From Acridotheres tristis (lineage: Eukaryota > Chordata > Aves > Passeriformes > Sturnidae): DNA of 64,000 nt. The notes under the pieces were generated by a model. That model saw only the letters and a list, made by a program, of their open reading frames with translations, was not told the DNA's origin and ran no database searches. The position numbers were made by a program, and so were the translations under genes. Below, in pieces: positions 45,332 through 58,114 of this stretch. Within the stretch, counting starts at the first letter, position 1. Each line of letters opens with the position of its first letter. The stretch spans positions 12,590,216 to 12,654,215 of the forward strand of contig CM072888.1 of the NCBI GenBank assembly GCA_037013685.1, given 5' to 3'.

Positions 45332-48300
45332 CTGTGGAAGTGCACAAGAACTTCTAATTTCTGATGGTAATCACAAGAAAGAGCCATACAAAAAAGCAGC
45401 AAAGTTGAAAAAAAAAATCAACCCCACTTAAAACACTTACACAGAGTCAGTTTCCTTTTCTACTCCCGTCTTATTTTCATTCGTGCTTTCTCAAAGTTCA
45501 TCATCATTGTCACTTGTACCAATTTAAGATTCAGCCACAATATTTCTATTTATACAGCAGTTGAACAGATTTCAGTAAACAGCAAAGAAAAGTCCTTTCA
45601 GCTGCACCTACACAATTTTGGCTAGGTGGCCAGGTACCTCTATGATAATCAGATTTATTTAGCCATCTATTGGGCTATATTTTAGGTTATTATAGATGTG
45701 AAGATTTATGACACCTACAAGCATTTCAAGTTAGATGTCTGATACGTATCCAGATGTAAATCCAGTTTTAGTAACTGTGATACTGTAAATAAACAAATAT
45801 CTGAATGATTTTCAAGCATGACAGCTGAAGAAACTGCACTAGCAACTTAATTGGTACTGGATCTGAATCCTCATGATTCTACTTTAAGTCATCCTGTCAT
45901 ACTGCCCAGGGATGTAAATGATGGTAAGATTTTATTTTGAAAAGGGGTGGGGCATAGGAATGAATGCCATAAATAGTAAAATATACTGGATATGTTCCGT
46001 GCACCACTTTTATAAGCTCTCCTATTACAGTTATATATAGGGATGCTGCATGAAATTAAAGTTTAGATCGTTCCCTCTCCTCTGTGTAACATTTCTTGCT
46101 GTTCTGTGAAGTTCCAGATCTTGTTTTCTTCATGGGCTATTATGTGAGTTTTCAGCACTCACCACAGGAAGGATTAAAATGCTGCTCTGCCTTAAGCTCA
46201 GTGTCTGTTGAAATGGCTTTTCGAGACACCGGGAATGCAAATGCAGCATTTTGCCTTTTAGCTGACATTGTCTGGTTACACTGCTGAATATTTTAAATCA
46301 TTAACACTATTGTCAGGGAAAGAACTGAACTGACAGATAGGGATATTGTCTAAAGGCTCATGAAATGCTAATGAATGCTTAAGTTTCTAGTGGCAGCTGA
46401 GCTGCCAAATCAGCTAAAGGTACAGTAACTAGAAGCTGTACAACTTAATTTTGCAGAGCCCCTGATCCAGTGAAGTTTACCTGTGTTTGGCACAGAAGGA
46501 GCATCAAACAGCAAGCAGGCAGCTACTGCTCTGCTCCTTGCTAATAACTTAAACCCAGGCTATGTTAATGCTGCTGTCTTCCTGAGTTATCTGGCTATTT
46601 AACAGGGATTAGGAGCAAGGACATTTGGGTTAAATGACATTTGTACAAAATCTTGAGTCAGTCTCTTAACCAGTCAGTCACATTTTCTTCAAGCATGAAG
46701 CAGAGATAACAGAACAGACCATGGCCAAGCATTAGTCATCAGCCTAAAATATTAGTAATCTATTTTGGGTTTTCAGTGAGTGACAATACATGGGAACATC
46801 TAGCCCACATTTCTAACTTCCTTCAGTCTTGTAATCAGGGCAGAGCATGACTGGGAAAATTCCCTCTTGCCACAAGAAGGAAGCAAACATTAACAGGAAA
46901 AAAAGCTAAAATTACTACAAAAATAAAATAAAATTATTGTGCCATTGTGGCTGAGGTGTTGGATCAGAATCTGAAATGGCAGGTTTAACCCTAGCTTTGC
47001 CACAGCTCCACAGCTGGTGGGACTTTATTTTTTATGCCATTAGACTGTGAGGAAGGATCCACAGATAGAAACCCATATTCTTTTGCAGTAGAATGGTACC
47101 TTGGCTGGCAAACCTCTGCACTCAGGATTAGACTGCCCATGACACGAATGTTTGTGGAAACATTTGGGGATTATTTTCATATTGAAAGAAATACCTAACT
47201 CCTTGGCAGCTACATGGGATAGTGGTGAATCGAATTGTGGAGTAGGAATATTTTAGTGAAAATGTGAATTAACTTTGCAGAAGTGTTCTCTGAAATATGG
47301 GGACACTTTGGTTATGTCATTGTAATTCATCCTGAGCAGATGTATGAAGGAACTAAAAGACATTCTGAACAGAAATAAAATGTTATTTATCTAATCAGTG
47401 TTTCATAGCAATATTTTGAGAATTTATTATTATAGTGCTTAATAGTAACATAATGTGTAAGACAGACACTTATTATTTTTTTAAGTGACCCTTAAACATG
47501 AATTGTAAATTCACCAAATGCATCACTTAAAGAATCCCTCTATAAACTGCTGCAGCCCCTATGTCACTAGACTGGAAATCACATGTAGAGAATCTGTACA
47601 TATAACCACACACAAAGCACATGGGTACAACACTGAAGAGATTAAAAACCTTGATGAAGATAGGCACTAATCCTTCAAATCACTTAAGCACATGTTTAAC
47701 TTTAAGTACATTAACATCCTCATTGAAGTAAAAGGGACTACTCAGTAGCTGAAAGTTAAGCAAGTACTTAAGTTATTTGTTGGATCAGGTTCTAATGCCC
47801 TTTCACTTTGGTAACGTGGTCCATCAATTGCAAAAGTAAAACACAAAAAAATTCAAAGACAAAGCTTTTTAGCACAATTCTGAGTCTATGAAAGGCTTCA
47901 ACTGTAAAACTGTAAAGCTTCTTTATTTGAATGATTTTATTTTCTTTTTAAAAAGATTGCAAGACTTTGCAGTCCTTAATTTCAAGGGGGAACAATAAAG
48001 CAATCCAAGTATGCATAAGGAAGTTATAACACCACTTTCCAAAGTTACACCAATTTCCAAATTTAATTTAGTCTCTGGATGACTTTGATGGTACCATGTG
48101 CACAGAATAACAGATGTACTGGAAGAGCTAAGAGTGAAATCACCCCTAATGGCATTGCATAGAAACGTACACTTGGAACCAAAGCAAAATGTCAAACCTT
48201 TCCACTGCCTACAGAACAGCAAAAGGACTCCTCTTGGTCAGCTCTCCTGTGACACCAAATGCACCATTACCATTATTATTAACCCATCCACCAGATTTTA

Positions 48301-51246
48301 TCTCCATGGGAATTCAACAAAAATGTAAGAAACTCAGCATATTTGATCAAAAAATAACACTGTACAGAGTAGTCGTTTATTCAAACCCATACTTGTTAAC
48401 TTTTATATCTAAATCTTCACCTTAAAACAAAGCCTCTGCTAAGTGAAATCCTGAGTTACAGAGTAATACTGGGATGTTAAAAATAAACAGCCTGAATAAG
48501 ACTATATAGAATATTGGGTGCATAGTATCCACATTTGTCACTTACTAGAATAAAGGCTTTAATTTGGGTTTGTGTGGAAATTCTGTCGTGTTTACTATTA
48601 TTAAGACATAGCTGTAATTCCTGACTTCAGTATAACCTCAGAGTCCACTATTTAAAACACTTCTGCAAGCCTGGGATGCTGGACTTACTGTGTGTACTGA
48701 ACAATTAATAGCACAAGGGCACTCTGGTTGGAAGAGCTGGAAAGGACAGAAAGAAATCCCTTCCCTTTAAAGATAAAATGTTCACAAGGAGTCTTTCCTG
48801 TGAGGAATTTTCTGTGCCCAAACATACCACTCCTAACAAAGAGTTGTTGAAGCAGAAGGAATCCTTGGGGACTGAAGAGACTGCTCTTTAAAGGAACAGT
48901 GGCTTTCAGAGAATATAAGATTCAGTGTCTGACACTGAGAAGAAATTGCTGCTGCAATCAGAATTTTTGCAAGTTGCCTTGATGACTCGCTCTACCACTT
49001 ATGCTCTACATTGATTGTCAAACTACAAAAAGCTTAGCAAGGTTCTAATCTAGAGTAAAATATTTTACTTTGCTCTGGCTTTTCAAATAAAACAGTTTTT
49101 AAAGTGCAGTTCAAGTGCGGCTGCTCTGATGCTCTGCTCTTTACAGGAAACAGAAACATCAACCCTGATTTTTTTTCTCCCTTTTTTATGCTGCCTCAAG
49201 CTTATACAAAACCATTATTCAGTCCTGCTGTTTCATCCTCTACAAAAACAAACACATATGATTTGTACACAAAAAATCACTCAAAATATTGAACGCCCAC
49301 AGACAGAAAACTCTAAAATACACTTTATTCTGTCACTGAAATGGCATTGATATCTAAATTTTCATTCAGCTGTATTTATGACACCTTATTTATACAAGTG
49401 CAGGAAGTCAGACTGCTTTTCTGTGCAGCAATTCAGTCTTAGCAACAGGGAACTATTAAACAATAGGGAAAAGCAAATAATAAAATTGTTCCCTGCTTCC
49501 CCCTTTTTTCTCATCAGAGTAACCAACAACACCCCAATTTCACAAGGAGGGATATTAATTACTTAATTAATCTGGTTTTGCATAAAGCTATGTTTCCCTG
49601 TTACTGGTTTTATACTTCCCCAAAGCAGTCCTTAGTACTACAACATATCTGAGAAATAAGTGTGACTGAACAGCACACTTGATCCTTTTGGAATTCCTCC
49701 TTGGATTCACCAGATAACTTTCCCTGCCATTAGTCCCAGGGGCACAGCTGGGACACTCCTGCTAAACAGATGCATCCTAAAGGATGAAACAAGAGGTACC
49801 CACTACCTCAGTAACACATCAGGTGCATAATTTGGTTTTGCTGTTTTCTTTGGTCATATGGGGCTGATTTATTTGGCACGAAAACCCATTAGTGCCCAGC
49901 ACCAATTAAATTCCAAATTGAAAAAGTACAGCAGCCTACTTGAGTAAAAGTGAATGGGAAAGGGGACATGTCCACTTTGGTGAGAATTGCTTGTTGCTAC
50001 CTGAATTCTCTCTGCCTTAATGGAGCTTTAATCAGCTAAAAGCAGACAGAGCAGTGGTGGGAAAAAACAAGGCAAATGATCTTGTTTCTAGACTTGTAAT
50101 TTCATTAGAGAAGGAGCAAAGAACATTTGTTAAATATAATGCAGACCAGCTGAGAGCCTCAAGCCCAGTGATTCTGGTGTCCTCTACTGTGAGCTCCTTA
50201 GAGAGGCTGTCCAGACAGATTTTAAAACACACAGTTCTAATTTTCTGTGTCAGAACTATTACCACTCTTGAAAATTATTTAACCAAACAGCTACAGATAT
50301 AATTAAAAATTAATAAAAGAATTGAACAATTAAACAAATAAAATAATCAAAACTCTTTGTCAGAATTATCACAGCAGTCTGGCAGAAACCTCCTAGCAAA
50401 ACAAGACTTGATAACAATTAGCATGTCAAAACCCAAATGTGAGCACTATTCAAATCACGTCCTTTAGCCTGTCTCCTAATGGAGAAAACAGTTTTCCACA
50501 GAATTATGCAGCCTCTTCACAAACGCTGTGTTCACCAATAGGAGCTATTACTTGATCAGAATAATCAGTGCAAACCATCCAGTCTGCTTCCAGAAAGCTG
50601 CAATTGATGATTCCATAAGAAAATTCCCCTTGAAAGGGCAGCTGCACAAATGCAGCAATGAGATGTTCCACTGTACTCCAGACTGTTCCTTTGATTTCCC
50701 TGAGCCAAAGGCACAGAGCAGCCTCCAAAAACTGCAAATGCAGCCAGTTCTAAAGCAGAAGAGGAAGAGAAATCTCTTGGTGCAACACAGAAAAATCTGC
50801 CAGACATCAGGCTGCTCCCCAAGGAAGCCCTCAAAGGTTTTCAGGCAGGATTGAGGGGTGAAATTGGTGCCAGGGAGAAATAATTCTGCTCTAGATGAAA
50901 CTTTGGCAATGCTACACACTATAAGGTATTGAAAAGACAACACTACATTTGTATAGGCTGAAGGGATACAAATTGCTTAGAGGATTTCTGCCGTCCACAG
51001 AAAAATGAAAAATTTGGAGGACAAAGTGGCATATTCAAGCCAGCATCACACTCTGCCTTTCCCAAGCTGAGTGTTCAACCCAGACAAAACACAAAAATCT
51101 TACTTCAGATCTATTCTCCATATGAGGAAAAACCATACTTGCAAGACTACCCTCCAAAATGATAGCTTTTTATTTTTCCTTCAGCACCAGTGTCATACAG
51201 TCAATGAATAATGAAATTTAGTGGGTTTGATGATTCTTGCACTTAC
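45332..51246 (-). other. DCLK2: DCLK2 intron
   Basis: A 5.9-kb intron. AT-rich throughout. I see no exon, LINE or LTR. Frames on both strands are short and unremarkable. Confidence 0.65.
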
Positions 51247-51341
51247 CTTGAGCCCACGAAAGCTGCCTGGGCTTGTTGGTGAAGAACTGGAGGACTTTGT
51301 AGATTTTGGGGTGGACAACTGACTGCTTGGGGTTCCATTAA
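51247..51341 (-). CDS. DCLK2: DCLK2 exon: Ser/Thr/Pro-rich linker
   Basis: A 95-bp exon; acceptor CAG at 51342-51344 and donor GTAAGT. After the split Val codon it reads NGTPSSQLSTPKSTKSSSSS and PTSPGSFRGLK, virtually as in other vertebrate DCLK2. This linker between the doublecortin and kinase parts is rich in SP/TP phosphorylation-type sites. Confidence 0.96.
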
Positions 51342-52763
51342 CTGGCCAAAGCAATAGAAATGAACAAATAAAAGAAAAGATGAATAAAAATCAAAAGTTA
51401 TCACTGAAGTGTGCAAACAAAGACCAAAACAGACTCCTCAGCATTTAGGAATAAATGATACATTCCATGTCACAAAACTGCACCCTGAAAATTCATGTGG
51501 CTGGATATGGGATCAAGAAGACACACAAATATTGCATTGTCATTCCAGAGATTAAAAACGCCCATCCTGTCCTTTGCCAGGGCAAGAGTTTTGGGCACAG
51601 AAACAAACAGAGAAAAAAAGTGCCACAGCCTTTAAAAATTGCATAATAAATTGTGATATCACACTATAGAATTTATAGCAAGAAAATGTTTCTAAGCCTA
51701 TTTGACCCTCCTCTGCAGTTTGGATCAAGGCCTTACTTTCTAGGTAGAATGTTTCACAGAACATGAGTTTGTTTGTTTTTCCCTAAAAAGCACAAATAAA
51801 CAAGAAGAATTAACTGCTTGCATGACAGAAACTTTAGCAGTAGTTCAGAAAACATTGATTTAGGGGAAAGAACCTCAACAAGAGAAAAAGCTAGTGGGTT
51901 GCTTTCGAGCTTCCAATCAGTACAAGTGTCTTTGAAAATATACAATACCCTCCCTCTTGACCTAAAGAGTTCACTCATTTTAACTCCAGATTTTTAGACA
52001 GGCCTCATACAACATCTGTTATCTCTCTGGTGTATTGAAGATAACTTAGGTCAGTCTTTGCATTTTTCTGAAAAGAACAAACTGACAAATTTCATTATGC
52101 AGAGAGAATAGCACACTGTCCATCAGACACAAATATGATGCAATGTAATATGATGAGACATCATTTCTTTCTAGCTGATTCTCATTTTTTTGAGGGAGAG
52201 AAAAATGCTAGGCAGAAATATAAGAGCTAAAAATGCTTCATAGTATGGTGATGAATTATTTTTCCAGAAAGAAAAGACAACCCTGGTAAATGAAAATTGA
52301 GCTTCAAATTAAATAACAGATACACCAGCACAATTCCTTTACATATTCAGGTGTGTCATGGGTTATGCATCACTTCTTAAAACTATTGGATTTATTTTAC
52401 AAATGTCCATTGACCCAGCACACTAACATTATCTGAGTATGGGAGATGCCTTTCAAGGACTATTTTTACAACCTGGGAAGCCCATCTGCCACTAGGCCAG
52501 GCTGACTGCACTGCAACTTCCACAAATCCCTGTTTTCCACAAAATCTCCTTCTCTGGTGTATGATGTGAAGATATAACTAATTGGTGTTTAGCTACACAG
52601 TAAGTCTATCTTGAAGTCTGATAACTTGGATTTATATTGCCAGGTCTGTTACAGGACCAAGACCTTAGTATTTTCTTTTAAAAGTATTCAGTGTATTTAG
52701 GGTACTTTCATCTTCATTATAACAATGTTTGCCTGTAAGAAAAATAGGTGATTTTAAGGGGAA

Positions 52764-52784
52764 TTTTTTTTTTTTTTTTTTTTT
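52764..52784. repeat. Poly(T) run, 21 bases
   Basis: An uninterrupted run of 21 T. On the - strand (the DCLK2 sense strand) it is poly(A). No element body is visible next to it. Confidence 0.8.
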
Positions 52785-53264
52785 GAGAAGCTGAAAGCAT
52801 CTAAGAGTACACTACTCTCCTGTAGACTTCAATAATTTGTTCTGGATAACCTGGCATACCAGTGCATCCTTGTTCTAGAAAGAATTTGCAAGTATGACAA
52901 TGGCAAGGGCTGGTGACTGCTATCTTACTGTTTCCTGCTTCTTTCATGACCAAAAGTGAGATATTTCAGTAGAAGAGTTTGCTTCCAAATGACAAACTAT
53001 TACCACAGGAGGAAAATTTCTTGTTTGATTGTTTGTTTGTTCAAAGATTCTTTTATGCAGCTCACAGAAAAGTCACTGCTTCCTGGACATAACCACTGTA
53101 AGGCATCCTTATCTAAGTCACTACCATCCTCTTTAAGCATTGACAGAACCACTAAATTGTTCCAGGGAAACTGGCTGGTTAACAGAACGTTCTTCCCTCC
53201 CAAAACTGCCTAAGGAAGAAGAGCCCAGCTCACACTGACAGTACTGTAGCTCTTTGCTAATATC

Positions 53265-53365
53265 TCAGCTATTCCTGGTGGAGAAGGGTGATGCTCTGAG
53301 CCAGGGGTGTGACTAGATGACACCCAGAAGCCCCTTCCAAATTTTGTCCTTCTATAATTCTAGAG
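53265..53365 (+). mobile_element. CR1 LINE 3'-end fragment
   Basis: Includes gtgactagatgacacccaga, agccccttccaaattttg and the terminal cttctataattctag, matching the avian CR1 tail (gactagatgacctccaga, cccttccaa, then attctatg-type repeats). About 100 bp, inserted antisense to DCLK2. Confidence 0.75.
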
Positions 53366-53533
53366 CACACGTTTCGTCCAGCTGAGGATGCTGCTGGAAA
53401 GAGCAGATTCCTCTGCTGTGCCTTTGGAGATCCAGGGCACGTGAGCTGCTAAGCAACTGCAACAACAGCAAAAGCTGGACCTGCTCCTGTCCAGATGTAA
53501 AGATTTTGCATCTATAGGGAGTCGGCCAACTGC

Positions 53534-54031
53534 TGGTGCTGGTTCTGGCTGGAGTGCCACTAATTTTCTTCATCCCAGCTAGCACAGGGCTACGTTTGGG
53601 ATGTGTGCTGTAGAGTGCTGCTAGTACAGGGAATGTTTTCACAGTTTTTTCTGCTCCTCATGAGCTGGGAGGGGACACAGGTGGAGCAGCTGATCCAAGG
53701 AACATTGCAGACTATACAGCATCATGCTCAGCAATAAAACAAGAGGCAATGTTGGCAGAGGGGACACTGACAGAGGGGACGAGCCAGCATCAGTCAGCTG
53801 CTCATCACATCAGTTGTCTTTCTCGGGTTTTATTTCTCTCTCTTTGTTATTTTCATTGCAGCATCGTTGTTGCTATTGCCATTGCTGCCTCAGTTGTTAA
53901 ACCACTCACATCTCAACCCATGAATTTTCTCACTTTCACCCTTCCAAATCACTCCCTTCACCCTGCTGCAGCAGAGAAGTCAGGAAGAGTCTGTGTGGTG
54001 CTTGGCTGCTGGCTGAGGTTGAACCATGACA
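53534..54031 (+). mobile_element. Solo LTR of an avian endogenous retrovirus (old)
   Basis: About 500 bp resembling a common avian LTR. It begins tggtgctggttctggctgg. It contains tgggaggggacacag and catcatgctcagcaataaaa (a TATA-type region). Near its end it has atctcaacccatgaattttc and ctgtgtggtgcttggctgct, and it ends ggttgaaccatgaca. No primer site or viral gene follows, so it is a solo LTR. A 4-bp ctgc flanks both ends, but this could be chance. It is antisense to DCLK2. Confidence 0.75.
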
Positions 54032-54910
54032 CTGCTATTTCAGACAGCAGCATTTTTTTCCTCCTCACTCAATAACCTAGCAACCTGTATTGGCACAAAT
54101 CTGTCTGCTGCTATTGATTTGCTGGTTATCCCCTGTGTATGCCAAACTTACCTTTATAACCTATTTTCTAAGCATAAATTCTTTTGAGGTTTCTTTTGAC
54201 ATGCACACCAGCCTGAATACAGGGAAAAAAACCCAAAACTTTTCTGTCATTCTGAAGCAGTGCACGTTAGGCTACATGTTTGGCACACTGGAATGTTTAA
54301 AACATAAAAATCTATGAATGACTTCTAAACTTTTAGCTTCTAGTATGATCCAAAGACTCTATTTATTTGCTAATCAATTTGTATGTTACTTGTTTCATAA
54401 ATGCTTTGAGTTTGAACTGAAAGTTCAGTGATTCCTCAGGTTTTTTAGAATTTAAGCTGAAATAATATAAGAAAAGAAAGAAAAATAAGAAATTGCACAT
54501 AAAATTTGAAACATATGAGATGGTTTTGCACTGTTTTTTTTCTGTAATTCTCACGCTTGTCTTTTTGCTGGCTGAAATTTTCTATTATAATATATTTTAG
54601 AATAAACATACATATGTATTGCTCCTCAGAATGCTCCTCTACTTGTAGTCAAATTATACCTTTAAAAATTTAACTTTGACACCACTAGCAGATGTCCAAC
54701 AACCGAAAAGCATTATTTCACTGAAAGGATCTACCACAGTAAAAAAAAACTGAAAAAAAACCAAAACTCCAATACCCATTATGTCTCTGTTTCATCCAAT
54801 GCAAAATGTGTTTCAAGCTTGAAAATATTCACAAATACAGCACCAAAAATACAGGTAAATGGAGAGGGAGGAGACACACTAGATACACAGCCATAATAGT
54901 AATGGCTCAC

Positions 54911-54958
54911 CTGGGGATTTTGCTGAAGAATGAGCACTGGAGTGGCCACCCCTCTTTA
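54911..54958 (-). CDS. DCLK2: DCLK2 candidate cassette exon (48 bp)
   Basis: On the - strand an AG acceptor (54959-54960), with a pyrimidine tract about 20 bases upstream, and a GTGAGC donor enclose 48 bp. The phase is exactly that of the junction between the exons at 56231-56329 and 51247-51341, so it would add sixteen residues, VKRGGHSSAHSSAKSP, without a frame change. The sequence is Ser-rich like its neighbours. I recall longer DCLK2 isoforms in mammals that differ in this linker, but cannot confirm that this is the same exon. Confidence 0.6.
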
Positions 54959-55075
54959 CTGTACTCATATATTTGACACAAAGGAAAAAGACATTAAGGA
55001 AAGAAGTTATTAAACAGCTCTGAACATGCACAGAAGGAAGAAGGGTAAATAAAAGATAAGTAAAGACTACATGTG

Positions 55076-55093
55076 AAAAAAAAAAAAAAAAAA
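55076..55093. repeat. Poly(A) run, 18 bases
   Basis: An uninterrupted run of 18 A, upstream of the cassette exon on the DCLK2 sense strand (where it is poly(T)). Probably a simple repeat. Confidence 0.75.
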
Positions 55094-56230
55094 CAGGCAA
55101 GTAAATAGAAGGATAAATGCCAGACACTTTGCATACATTTTTCAAATTAACCAAACTAAAGAGGGTCTAAGTGGAAATAAGTATGGAAATGACAGCACTG
55201 ATATCTAAATACTTTGCATAAAATTCATTGCTGATAGATATTCTACATGATCTCATTGGAGGTAACAGAATTGCATGAAATGTAGATCAGTTGCAAAACT
55301 TGCCCTTTGTGATACATTTTTCTGCAATATTTCTTTGAAGCTTTCCAGTTAAGGATTCAACCTTTATAAACAGATTATTAATATTCCACTTCGAAAGAAC
55401 CTAATGATAAAATGACTTTACCCAGCATCAATTAAGCAAAACAAATGTGGAGATGAGAATATGGAACATGTCACAGTTTCGAATATACACAAGTTTACAT
55501 TTATAGTTACATTCAAAAAAGAGCATCACATGTTTACATATGCAATAGTTTGATTTCAGGAGAAAAAGAAGTATTTAGAAATTAAATGCAGAAGTTAGTA
55601 AATTTTTTAAAAAACCAAGTTTCTCCTTTTATTTACATAAAAGACTCAATGGTTGGAACTTATGCTGTTCAGCCAAACTGGTGGAAAAAACACAGTGTGA
55701 ACACCTTTCTGTGACATTACGAGAAGCACAAGAATAAAAATTCTGTGTTAATGGGCAAAGTACAGGATATCTCCTAAAATTACCTGAAGCAGCAAAGGCC
55801 TGTATTTCTGACAATATTTGGCTGATATAGGAGAAACCTTTCTAATTCAAAATTTAAAGGTATACTCTAGTTCAATGAACATGAATTTAATTGCTTGTAT
55901 AACCCTGCAGTTAATAGTTTTCAGGTAAATCAAGTGCCATGCTGAAAACATAGCCCAAGTGTACAATTAGCACAAATTACTCTAATGTTCATAAACTGAA
56001 ACTGTTTGTAATTAAAATATAGAAACCATGTTTCTTCCTAGGACTTTAAAAAAAGAATTGCAGATTTATTTTAGATTAATATTAAATCTCTGAGACAAAG
56101 TGAAAAAAGGGGTTTTTTTTCCCCCTCTGGAAACACTTGTATTACGGACAGAACCAACAGGTTTTTTCATCTCATTAAAAAAATACTTTTTGTAAATTTG
56201 ACGTGCTCAGGTGTTTCCCAGCAGCAGTAC

Positions 56231-56329
56231 CTGAGGCAGGGGATTTGCTCCGGCGGGAAGGTCCTGGACTTTTGGATGCAGCGTGCCTCACGGCAGAGGA
56301 GCGGGAGTACGACTTCATGACACGGCATT
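56231..56329 (-). CDS. DCLK2: DCLK2 exon: Ser/Pro-rich linker after the doublecortin domains
   Basis: A 99-bp exon; acceptor CAG at 56330-56332 and donor GTACTG. After the split Glu codon it reads CRVMKSYSRSSAVRHAASKS and PGPSRRSKSPAS. SKSPGPSRRSKSPAS is a DCLK2/DCX-type basic, proline-directed phosphorylation region. The exon is symmetric (phase 1-1), so the cassette exon can be added without frameshift. Confidence 0.95.
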
Positions 56330-58011
56330 CTGCAAAGCAAGCAAACTCTCTGTCATGGGTTTGGACAGCAGCTCGATGCACAGGCTCCCTCCACACACCA
56401 CTGCTGCTCGTCCAGAAAATGACCAGCACTTCCTAAACATCTTTGCCCAGCTGAGTCAAACAGATTTGTAAGAGCATCTCACAATTCTGACCTACTCACC
56501 GTAAAAACCTGTTTGAGCTACTCAATACTGAATGTGACATTCTGCAGACAGTATTTCTTCATGTCTTGAGGGTGGGTTATTACTACAATTCTAGTTTGTA
56601 CATATGCTGATGCCAAGGTTCTTGCTGTAATGGCAATTCCATACAGGGCAACTGCACAGCCAGCACTATTTCCCTTCTTTTTCAAGAAACTGACGCTGTG
56701 ACCAATTTTTGAACGGGTGAAAAATGCCTATTGCTTCCAGAAGGCTGAAACAATAGATTACTGTCATTTACCATCAGCTACATATCATTAAATAACAACC
56801 TCAATGGGAAAGGAATCAATGAGCACACATGCACTGACATTTTGGAAACATTTTAATTCCTATGGTTAGCATCCTTAGCAAATCACTCCATATGGGATCA
56901 TAAATTTCTCTCCTTATTTTGTCCCTGATGCCAACGTCATCATAAAAAATATAAGTTGAGCTCCATGTCCTGCCAGTCATGCACATAACCTGCTGTTATC
57001 CCATAAAGACCCCCAGAGCTATTAGAGTAAGCAGGGACCACCAAAGCTGAAGAGATAAAGGAAAGAAAGAGATAAAGGCAAGGAAATGAGCTCAACAAGT
57101 CTGTGCCTTGTGTAAGGGGAAAAGCAAATTTACAGCCTTAAAACCTGCTTGGGAAATTAGGATTATGCCCAGACTGGGATTTGCATTGTGAGTCAATACA
57201 ACCATGCTCTTCCATTCCTTCATAAGAATAAAGTAATTTTTTGCTGTTAACTATGTTAAAAAACACACTTCTGGTCACCCCCACACTGACTGACTCAACA
57301 TAATAAAGCAGTTTTGGAAAAGCAGCACCCTAGCAAAAACAGCAGAATGGGAGGCAGCTGAATCCTCCATCCATCCAAATGTACAAGCCAGTGGATAGAA
57401 ATTTTTCTTTCTTTCTAAAGTTTTTCTTTAGGGAAAAACAGCTTTCATAAACAAGTTCAATTCATGATCTGCCCAAGGCAGCCAGCAGGGGCACAGAGCC
57501 TCAGTTTGCCTCACCTCCTTCCCTACCCAACATCCCCTATAACCTCAAAATACATACAAGGCCAACACGTGGTCTACAGCAGACAAGGCTGGAGTGTGTG
57601 AATTGTCTGGCAGGACTACTCAAGACTGGAAATGAGCGTGGCTACGTACGAGATTTTTCAAAAAATCTCATGAAGAAAGCAATGTGGAAATTATCTTATA
57701 GTAGCAGATGCCAAAAGTGAACATCTTTAACAGATTTTAGATTCATTAGATTCATGGCTGAATATTTTATCATTCAATTCTGCTTTCCATGTAACTCAGA
57801 GACAGTGTCTGTTTTGCAGGAAATTGGATCAGGTTTGTTGGTGCGTTTTAACAGGTTTACATAATCCAGATGACGGTCTGAAAAATCTTTTCATCCATAG
57901 GAAAACATCCTCCCATGTATATCTTCCTGAATCACACCATTCTTGAGGGCTGGACAGGGGAATGGGATGGAGAATTTCCCATTCCAGGGGGTTCAGGGTG
58001 TGCACTCTTAC
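56330..58011 (-). other. DCLK2: DCLK2 intron
   Basis: A 1.7-kb intron, AT-rich, nothing recognised. Confidence 0.7.
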
Positions 58012-58114
58012 CACTGTGATCCAAGACGAAGTCGTCCTGCGCGTACCGGAACTTCTCCGGCCCGCACGCGATGAAGACGTCGTCATCTCCAAAAAAGTCC
58101 TGCAAGCACGTCAC
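58012..58114 (-). CDS. DCLK2: DCLK2 exon: end of second doublecortin domain
   Basis: DCLK2 is a microtubule-associated Ser/Thr kinase of neurons with two N-terminal doublecortin domains and a CaMK-like kinase. This 103-bp exon (acceptor CAG at 58115-58117, donor GTAAGA) encodes [20 protein letters not shown] and [14 protein letters not shown], the last strand and tail of doublecortin domain 2. FVLDHS is DCLK2-like; DCLK1 has a different ending. It is the most upstream exon in the window and notably CpG-rich. Together with the thirteen downstream exons it gives 507 residues, which fits a DCLK2 of about 766. Confidence 0.96.

Larger units (their letters stand above)
51342..56230 (-). other. DCLK2: DCLK2 intron with solo LTR, CR1 fragment and cassette exon
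   Basis: A 4.9-kb intron. It carries a T21 run (52764-52784), a CR1 3' end (about 53.27-53.36 kb), a solo LTR (about 53.53-54.03 kb), the candidate 48-bp exon at 54911-54958 and an A18 run (55076-55093). Confidence 0.65.
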
